Positions 58,602 to 64,000 of a DNA stretch of 64,000 nt are shown piece after piece (position 1 is the first letter of the stretch; each line of letters begins with the position of its first letter). The stretch is from contig NZ_JBOHGB010000017.1 in the NCBI RefSeq assembly GCF_050699935.1, forward strand, positions 1 to 64,000. Direction: 5' to 3'. The notes beneath the pieces are model-generated. The model made no database searches, had not been told where the DNA came from, and worked only from the letters and a program-made list of their open reading frames with translations. A program made the translations under genes and the position numbers. Origin of the DNA: Actinophytocola sp050699935. GTDB lineage: Bacteria; Actinomycetota; Actinomycetes; Mycobacteriales; Pseudonocardiaceae.

Positions 58602-59531
58602 CTACCGGCCGGCCGGCTGGGTGAGGTGGTCGACGGAGCCGGTCTGGCTGAGGTCGTAGCCGCCGAGTGCGGTGATCGCGGCGTGCACGTCTGGGTCGTG
58701 CACCGCCTCGACGAGCGGGGTCGCGGCGTCGAGCGCCTCCTCGGCCAGGACGAGGTCGTAGTCCTCCCACGCCACGGGCAGGAAGTCCAGGTCGAGGTCC
58801 GCGGCTGCGGCACGCACCGCGAGCCCGACGTCCGCGGCGCCGACCGCGACCGCGAGTGCGACCTCCAGGTGGGAGCCGAACTCGGGACCGGTCACCTCGT
58901 CGGGCTTCAAGCCGACCGCGGTGAGGGCGTGGTCCAGCAGCACCCGCGTGCCGGTCCCCGGGCCGCGCTTGGCGACCCGGAGGCCGCGCACCTGCCGCAG
59001 GTCCGTGATCCGGCGTGGATTGCCGGCCGGCAACAGCAGACCCTGCTCGCGCCGCCACAGGTGAACCAGGAGCGGGTGCCTACCGCGCAGCACCGCCCTC
59101 GCGAACGGCGCGTTGTAGATCCCCGTGTGGTGGCGCAGGTGCGCGGTCGCGCCGTCGGCGACGTTCGAGGCCACGGCGGCGAGACCGTGCAGGCTGCCCC
59201 GTGCGGGCACCACCGAGACCCGGTCGCCGAGGCGGCGCAACACGAGACTCATCGCCGGATCGTCACTGCCGGCGAGCCGGAACACCGACGTGCCGCCGAG
59301 CATGCGCCGGGCAGCGGCCGGCCCGTCCGGGCTCACCCGTGCCCGGCGGCGCGGCTCCAGACCGATCACTCCGCGTTCGGCGAGGTGCCGGTAGGCGCGG
59401 CTCGCGGTGGCCGCCGTGGTGGCCCGGGCGGTGGCGAGGTCGCGGACGCTCGGCAGCTCGGTCCCGGGCGGGAGCTCGCCGTCGAGGACCGCGGTGGCGA
59501 GCTCCGAGCTGAGATCCAGATAGCGGGTCAT
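58602..59531 (-). CDS. GntR-like HTH / periplasmic-binding-like regulator of the tungstate operon
   Basis: A 309-residue protein. Residues 1-70 are a GntR-type winged helix (LPPGTELPSVRDLATARATT, RAYRHLAERGVIGLEPR). Residues about 85-305 resemble the type 2 periplasmic-binding fold of molybdate/tungstate proteins (HHTGIYNAPFARAVLRG, GPGTGTRVLLDHAL, VAVGAADVGLAVRA). It is divergently transcribed from tupA across a 69-bp gap, so it is probably the metal-oxyanion-responsive repressor of tupABC (inference). Confidence 0.8.
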   Translation of the reverse strand: MTRYLDLSSELATAVLDGELPPGTELPSVRDLATARATTAATASRAYRHLAERGVIGLEPRRRARVSPDGPAAARRMLGGTSVFRLAGSDDPAMSLVLRRLGDRVSVVPARGSLHGLAAVASNVADGATAHLRHHTGIYNAPFARAVLRGRHPLLVHLWRREQGLLLPAGNPRRITDLRQVRGLRVAKRGPGTGTRVLLDHALTAVGLKPDEVTGPEFGSHLEVALAVAVGAADVGLAVRAAAADLDLDFLPVAWEDYDLVLAEEALDAATPLVEAVHDPDVHAAITALGGYDLSQTGSVDHLTQPAGR

Positions 59532-59600
59532 GGGTTGTCCCTCGGCGTCCAGGGCCGGTTAATCTTGTGTCGCACTGTGATGCTACAGAAGGAGTCAGCG

Positions 59601-60437
59601 ATGCGTGTGGCGCTCTCGGCTGTTCTGTTGTCGCTCATGTCGCTCACGGCGTGCGCTGGGACGGACCACGCCGCCGCGCCTTCGGCCGAGAAGTCGTTGA
59701 TACTCGCCACCACCACGAGCACCCAGGACTCGGGTCTGCTCGACGAGTTGCTGCCGGACTTCACCGCCGACACCGGCTGGCGGGTCAAACCGCTGGCCGT
59801 GGGCAGCGGACAGGCCATCGAACTGGGCCGGCGCGGCGAGGCCGACGTGCTGCTCGTGCACTCCCCGGAGGCCGAGCTGGAGTTCGTCGCGGAGGGCACC
59901 GCGGGGGGCCGTCGTCTGGTCATGCACAACGACTTCGTGCTCGTCGGGCCGCCGGACGACCCGGCCGGGATCCGTGGCGTACCGGTCGCCGAGGCGATGC
60001 GGCGGATCGCCACCGCGGAATCAGGTTTCGTCTCACGCGGCGACGAGTCCGGAACCCACGCCCGGGAAACACAGCTGTGGGAAGAGATCACCCCGTCCGG
60101 ACGCTGGTACCGCTCCACCGGCCAGGGCATGGGGGCCACGTTGCGCGTGGCGAGCGAGACGTCGGCCCACACCTTGACCGATCGGGCCACCTACCTATCC
60201 CAGAGAGCGAACCTCATGCTCGAGGTACTGAACGAGGGGGACAAGGCCCTGCTCAACGTCTACCACGTCATCGAGATGACCAAGCGTGCCGGCGACCGGG
60301 TCCAGCCGGACGGTGCGAAGGCGTTCGCCGACTGGATCGTCGGTCCGCGGGCACAGCGGATGATCGGCGAGTTCGGCACCGAGGAACCCCTGTTCGTGCC
60401 GGACGCGGGCAAGGACGAATCGACGCTGGGGAACTGA
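59601..60437 (+). CDS. tupA: Tungstate-type ABC transporter substrate-binding lipoprotein
   Basis: A 278-residue protein with a lipobox (LLSLMSLTACAG, Cys near 19) and the TupA signature LATTTSTQDSGLLDELLP. GSGQAIELGRRGEADVLLVH and SRGDESGTHARETQLWE follow. AGAAGGAG precedes ATG 59601. It captures tungstate (or molybdate) outside the cell for TupB/TupC. The choice of tungstate over molybdate rests on the TTTS motif. Confidence 0.88.
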   Translation: MRVALSAVLLSLMSLTACAGTDHAAAPSAEKSLILATTTSTQDSGLLDELLPDFTADTGWRVKPLAVGSGQAIELGRRGEADVLLVHSPEAELEFVAEGTAGGRRLVMHNDFVLVGPPDDPAGIRGVPVAEAMRRIATAESGFVSRGDESGTHARETQLWEEITPSGRWYRSTGQGMGATLRVASETSAHTLTDRATYLSQRANLMLEVLNEGDKALLNVYHVIEMTKRAGDRVQPDGAKAFADWIVGPRAQRMIGEFGTEEPLFVPDAGKDESTLGN

Positions 60438-60441
60438 CGAC

Positions 60442-61143
60442 GTGGACGTGCTCGGCGACGGCCTGCTCGAGGCGTTGCGGCTGCTGCTGACCGGGGACGA
60501 GGACACCTGGGCGATCACGGGGCTCACCCTGCGGGTCTCGCTCGGCGCGACGCTGGTCGCCTTCCTGCTCGGTGTCCCGGTGGGGACGGTGCTCGCCCTC
60601 GGCCGTTTCCGAGGGCGACGAGTGCTGCTCGCGGTCGCGAACACCGGCATGGGTCTGCCGCCGGTCGTGGTCGGGTTGTTCGTCACCGTGCTGCTGTGGC
60701 GCGCCGGCCCGTTCGGCGCACTCGACCTGCTGTACACCCCGACCGCGATGGTGGTCGCACAGGCCGCGATCGCCACACCGATCGTGATCGCGCTGACGGC
60801 CACGGCCCTGCAGCAGGTCGACCCGGACTTCCTGCTGCAGATGCGCGCGCTGGGTGCCACGAGGTCGCGCGCGCTCGGCGCGCTGCTGGTGGAGGCGAAG
60901 CTGCCGCTGCTGGCCGCGGGCATGGCGGGGTTCGGCGCCGTGGTCAGCGAGGTCGGGGCCGCGCAGATGGTCGGCGGCAACCTCGCCGGCGAGACCCGGG
61001 TGCTCACCACCGCCGCGGTGCTCGCCACCAGCCGTGGCCAGTTCGCGCTGGCCATCGCGTTCGGCCTGGTCCTGCTGGTCATCGCGTTCGCGGTCAACCT
61101 CGCGATCACGATCGCCCAACACCGTCAGACGGTGGCCACGTGA
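60442..61143 (+). CDS. tupB: Tungstate-type ABC transporter permease
   Basis: A 233-residue protein with five to six hydrophobic helices, GLTLRVSLGATLVAFLLGVP near the N-terminus, MGLPPVVVGLFVTVLLWR, and the EAA-loop region RALGATRSRALGALLVEAKL. It starts at GTG 60442, 4 bases after tupA, and overlaps tupC (GTGA). Confidence 0.88.
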   Translation: MDVLGDGLLEALRLLLTGDEDTWAITGLTLRVSLGATLVAFLLGVPVGTVLALGRFRGRRVLLAVANTGMGLPPVVVGLFVTVLLWRAGPFGALDLLYTPTAMVVAQAAIATPIVIALTATALQQVDPDFLLQMRALGATRSRALGALLVEAKLPLLAAGMAGFGAVVSEVGAAQMVGGNLAGETRVLTTAAVLATSRGQFALAIAFGLVLLVIAFAVNLAITIAQHRQTVAT

Positions 61144-62153
61144 GCATCGGGTGCCGCGACCTGACGGTCACCGCGAGTGGGCGAGAGCTCATCGCCGTAC
61201 CGCGGCTGGACATCGCGACAGGCGAGACCCTCGCGGTCCTCGGTCCCAACGGCTCGGGGAAGTCGACGCTGCTGCGCGCGCTCGCGCACCTCGGCACCGC
61301 GGCACGGTCCGGCAACGTCCTGCTCGACGGCCAAGTCGCCACCACCGCCGAGCTCCGCGGCGCGGTCGCCGCGGTGCTGCAACGTCCCGTGCTGCAACGC
61401 ACGAGCGTGCTCGACAACGCCGCGGCCGGCCTCCGCCTGCGCGGCGTGCGGCGCGGCGCGGCCCGCCGGCGAGCCGAGCCCTGGCTCGACGCGCTCGGCG
61501 TCGCACACCTGGCCACCCGCAACGCCCGGACACTGTCCGGGGGCGAAGCCCAGCGCGTGGCCATCGCGCGGGCCCTCGCCGTCGCACCACGGGTGTTGCT
61601 GCTCGACGAGCCGTTCACCGGTCTCGACGCCACCACGCGCACCGACATGCTCGCCGACCTCCGCGCCGCGCTGGACAAGCAGAACGCCGCCGTCCTGCTC
61701 GTCACGCACGACCGCGAGGAGGCACGCGCACTCGCACGACGCACGGCCCTGCTCGTGAACGGTGAGATCCGGCAGGTCGGCACCACCGCGGACGTCCTCG
61801 ACGCACCCGCCGACCTCGAGTGCGCAAGCCTGCTGGGCTTCACCACACAACTGCCGCCCGCACTCACCGGCCAGGAGGTGACGCTGGTCGCCCGACCGGA
61901 ACGCTGCGGCCCTCTCGCCGACTCCACACCGCCCGCACCCGACGCGGTGGTAGTCGGCGGCGTCATTCGCCGGGCCGTACCACTCGGCGGCGCGATCCGC
62001 CTCGACGTGGACACCGCCACCGGGCCCGTCACAGCGGTGACCACCGCGGATGCCACGTTCACTCCCGGCGGCGCGATCCGTATCGCGATAGCCCACGAGC
62101 ATCTCCGCGAATGCGCGCGACGACCCGTGCACGACTCGTCTTGCCACGGATGA
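61140..62153 (+). CDS. tupC: Tungstate-type ABC transporter ATPase
   Basis: A 337-residue ATPase: Walker A GPNGSGKST near 35, Q-loop AAVLQRPVLQRTSV, signature LSGGEAQRVAIA and Walker B VLLLDEPFTGLD. A C-terminal TOBE-like domain follows (about 240-330; GAIRLDVDTATGPVTAV). Start GTG 61140 overlaps the tupB stop. The arrangement tupA-tupB-tupC with a divergent regulator is standard. Which W or Mo enzyme it serves is not visible here. Confidence 0.88.
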   Translation: MSIGCRDLTVTASGRELIAVPRLDIATGETLAVLGPNGSGKSTLLRALAHLGTAARSGNVLLDGQVATTAELRGAVAAVLQRPVLQRTSVLDNAAAGLRLRGVRRGAARRRAEPWLDALGVAHLATRNARTLSGGEAQRVAIARALAVAPRVLLLDEPFTGLDATTRTDMLADLRAALDKQNAAVLLVTHDREEARALARRTALLVNGEIRQVGTTADVLDAPADLECASLLGFTTQLPPALTGQEVTLVARPERCGPLADSTPPAPDAVVVGGVIRRAVPLGGAIRLDVDTATGPVTAVTTADATFTPGGAIRIAIAHEHLRECARRPVHDSSCHG

Positions 62154-62273
62154 CGGTGCGTTGTCCATGTTCGGCGAGGTGTTCTCGGTGATCTGTGTAG
62201 CGGGGCGGCGTGGCCCGTCGGACCCGCGGGCGGCGCGGCGTGCCGGTCAGCCGGTCGGCACACCGAGTGCGGT

Positions 62274-62417
62274 GTGGACGCCTCGGCGTCGAAGCGGCAG
62301 CTGTACGACGTGGCCCGGAAGCTGGACATCCGGGGCCGCTCGTCCATGACCGAGCAGGAGCTCGTGGACTCCATCGAGAAGGCCGACACCCGCCGGGCCG
62401 CCCAAGCCAGAAGGTGA
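62274..62417 (+). pseudogene. Rho-N/SAP-like domain fragment
   Basis: From GTG 62274 a 47-residue frame encodes ASKRQLYDVARKLDIRGRSS then MTEQELVDSIEKA. This is the helix-extended-helix Rho N-terminal-type domain found at the end of small actinobacterial plasmid stabilisation-type and Ku-associated proteins. The usual upstream part is absent although the frame stays open to 62154, so it is probably a remnant; a genuine tiny protein cannot be excluded. Confidence 0.5.
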
Positions 62418-62698
62418 TCAGCCGGCCCAGGCGAGGAGCGGTTGCCGGCGTTCCGGGTGGCGCGGTGCCGCCAGCGCCTCCTTTTCCGCCGGCGGATCCG
62501 TTCGCGGGCGCGGCCGAGCCGGAGCTGGAGATCGCGTCCGGTCCGTCCCAGCTTCGCGACCTCGGCCACCAGATGGGCCGGGAGGCGGACGGTTCGGGCG
62601 TAGTTGGCGAGTCCACGCTCGATGGCCTGGCGGATCCACCAGACGGCGGAGAACTTGAATCCCTTGGTGTGGTCGACCTTCTCCACCACGCCACCGCC
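62418..62698 (-). pseudogene. Fragment of a group 1/2 sigma-70 gene
   Basis: On the minus strand the sequence VEKVDHTKGFKFS-AVWWIRQAI then ERGLANYARTVRLPAHLV is an evident match to sigma-70 region 2.3-2.4 and the start of region 3 (consensus AVEKFDxTKGxKFSTYATWWIRQAI). Two residues of STYATWW are lost, and downstream the RTDPPAEKEALA part of region 3 appears in another frame before a stop at 62418. No region 1, 3.2 or 4 is present nearby. It is a decayed gene relic. With the Rho-N fragment it accounts for the otherwise empty stretch 62154-62811. Confidence 0.7.
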
Positions 62699-62811
62699 GA
62701 TTCCGTCCGTGCGGTTTTGGTGGGTCCACCCGGGGTACGCCAGGCTCCGCGCGCCAGGAGGTCACCGATGTGCCTGCGCGCACACGAGGTCGCCTGTCAG
62801 GAGGATGAAGC

Positions 62812-63354
62812 ATGAAGTCTGGACCACTTGTCGCGGCGGGGGTCGGGGTCGGGTACTTACTCGGCCGCTCCCGCAAGATGCGGTTGGCGTTGATGGCAGC
62901 GGCGGCGGCAACGGGTGTGGTCGGGTCGCCGCGGGAGCTGATGCAACGCGGACTCAAGAAGCTCGGCTCGTCACCCGAGCTGGGCAAGCTCACCGATGTG
63001 GCGCGAGGGCAGCTCCTCGACGCGGCCAGGACGGCGGCCATGACGGCGGCGAGCAGTCGCATCGACGCGCTGAACGAACGGCTACAGCCCACGGCGACGG
63101 CGGGCAAGCCCGACCGAGACACCGACGGAGACACCGGCCGAGACACCGAAAGAGACACCGAAAGAGACACCGAAGCGGCGGGGGCGGCGGCCGAAGAGTC
63201 CGAACAGGACCGAGAAGAGCCCAAGCGCCCGCGCCGCCGCGCGGCGAGCGCGACCACCCGGCACCGGGCCCGCGCGGAGGCGTCCGACAGCGAGCCCCGC
63301 CGGTCCACCACGCGCAGCCGCACCAATCGCGCCCCGGTGCGGCGGGCTCGGTGA
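62812..63354 (+). CDS. Small membrane-associated protein with charged repeat tail
   Basis: A 180-residue protein with an N-terminal Gly-rich hydrophobic helix (VAAGVGVGYLLGRSRK, then LALMAAAAATGVVG). A helical middle (LTDVARGQLLDAARTAAM) and a low-complexity acidic/basic tail follow, including (R/G)DTE repeats encoded by a 12-bp tandem repeat near 63108-63180. Such proteins often precede SRPBCC genes in gas-vesicle neighbourhoods of actinomycetes (from memory). AGGAGGATGAAGC precedes ATG 62812. No specific function can be claimed. Confidence 0.72.
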   Translation: MKSGPLVAAGVGVGYLLGRSRKMRLALMAAAAATGVVGSPRELMQRGLKKLGSSPELGKLTDVARGQLLDAARTAAMTAASSRIDALNERLQPTATAGKPDRDTDGDTGRDTERDTERDTEAAGAAAEESEQDREEPKRPRRRAASATTRHRARAEASDSEPRRSTTRSRTNRAPVRRAR

Positions 63355-64000
63355 TCACGATGGCCACCGAGACGCTCAAGAAGAAGGCCAAGAACGCCGC
63401 CCCGCGGGTGGACCGGTCGCCGTTGACGGGCTCGCTGCGCTCACTGGCGGAAACGGTCACCACCCGCGCGGCGACCTCGTTGACGGACAAGATCACGTCG
63501 ACGGCCGGCCGGCTGACCGAGTACAGCAACGGCGGAGGAGGCGCCGGCCTGCTGAGCGCGGTCACCGGCACCGAGCCGGGAGCGCGTCGCAAAGCCGTTG
63601 CCGGCGCGGTGAAGGGCGCGCTCACCGGCGTGACGGGGGCGGCCAAGGACAAGATCAGCAGCGCGTTGACCGGCGGCGACGGCAAGCTGAAGGTGACCAA
63701 CATCGTCGAGCAGATCGACGTGGGTGTGCCGGTGGACCTGGCCTACGACCAGTGGACCCGGTTCACCGACTTCCCCGGCTTCATGAAGAAGGTCGAGCAC
63801 GTCGAGCAGGTCGCCGACGAGAAGCTGCGGTGGCAGGCCCAGATCCTCTGGTCGCACCGCACCTGGGAGTCCACGATCATCGACCAGGTGCCCGGCGAGC
63901 GGATCGTGTGGCGCTCCGAGGCCGAGAAGGGGCATGCCGACGGCACCGTCACCTTCCACGAGCTGGCCCCGGACCTCACCCGCATCATGCTCGTCATCGA
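63351..64000 (+). CDS. SRPBCC (polyketide cyclase-like) family protein, truncated by window end
   Basis: An open frame from GTG 63351 (GTGA overlap with the previous stop) or ATG 63360 runs to the end of the window. The first 110 residues are Ala/Thr-rich. Then comes an SRPBCC domain: IVEQIDVGVPVDLAYDQWTR, FPGFMKKVEHVEQV, and WRSEAEKGHADGTVTFHEL. This hydrophobic-pocket fold with the preceding small membrane protein is a common pair close to gas-vesicle (gvp) genes, so a gvp cluster may begin beyond the window (inference). Confidence 0.8.
   Translation, partial: MITMATETLKKKAKNAAPRVDRSPLTGSLRSLAETVTTRAATSLTDKITSTAGRLTEYSNGGGGAGLLSAVTGTEPGARRKAVAGAVKGALTGVTGAAKDKISSALTGGDGKLKVTNIVEQIDVGVPVDLAYDQWTRFTDFPGFMKKVEHVEQVADEKLRWQAQILWSHRTWESTIIDQVPGERIVWRSEAEKGHADGTVTFHELAPDLTRIMLVI

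Noticed and set aside
1..64000. tRNA, rRNA or phage attachment sites
   Set aside because: I found no cloverleaf-like sequence, rRNA signature, integrase or convincing att repeats in the window.

Overview
The window is very GC-rich DNA with strong third-position GC, GTG/TTG starts and many ATGA/GTGA/TGATG overlaps. It contains F420-type (LLM) oxidoreductases, an ECF sigma/anti-sigma-like pair, tungstate ABC genes and a hydroxymandelate synthase closely resembling the Amycolatopsis enzyme. This points to an actinomycete, most likely of the Pseudonocardiaceae (inference; no rRNA is present).

Layout. 0-3.4 kb: end of an unknown gene, an S9 peptidase, and an ECF sigma factor with a membrane partner. 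3.7-21.7 kb: one co-directional NRPS-PKS cluster. It holds hydroxymandelate synthase (hmaS), an A-PCP protein, a C-A-PCP-C protein, a free PCP, an AT-less KS-ACP-thioester-reductase protein, a 3-hydroxyacyl-CoA dehydrogenase/ACP/acyl-CoA dehydrogenase set, a KAS III-like protein, an FkbH-type HAD domain fused to an adenylation domain, and an MFS exporter. A coherent reading is an aryl starter plus two further monomers on three carrier proteins, extension by a hydroxymalonyl unit made on its own ACP, and reductive release. 21.7-25.2 kb: acetate kinase and phosphoketolase. 25.4-29.4 kb: decayed and small genes (frameshifted endonuclease V, PP2C phosphatase, frameshifted P-loop kinase). 29.4-33.6 kb: Arc-like regulator, DUF4097 protein, DrrAB-type ABC transporter, DUF4142-type protein.

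33.6-55.2 kb: a large CoA-dependent catabolic island. It carries a two-subunit B12 acyl-CoA mutase, three family III CoA-transferases, a MmgE/PrpD protein, two enoyl-CoA hydratases, an SDR without the usual Tyr, a dipeptide-type ABC importer, a ThDP enzyme, an acyl-CoA dehydrogenase, a split AtuA system and two tandem TetR paralogues. Nearly every promoter region carries a 14-bp dyad close to TGACRTCRAYGTCA, so the island looks like one regulon for an unidentified carboxylic acid.

55.2-64 kb: a small membrane protein, two LLM oxidoreductases, a cupin, a tungstate/molybdate-type ABC operon (tupABC) with a divergent GntR-like/PBP regulator, remnants of a Rho-N domain protein and of a sigma-70 gene, and the start of a pair often found near gas-vesicle genes. 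Mobile or repeated DNA includes a 99-bp MITE-like palindrome that supplies the stop codons of two convergent genes, and a roughly 112-bp intergenic repeat inside two unrelated operons.
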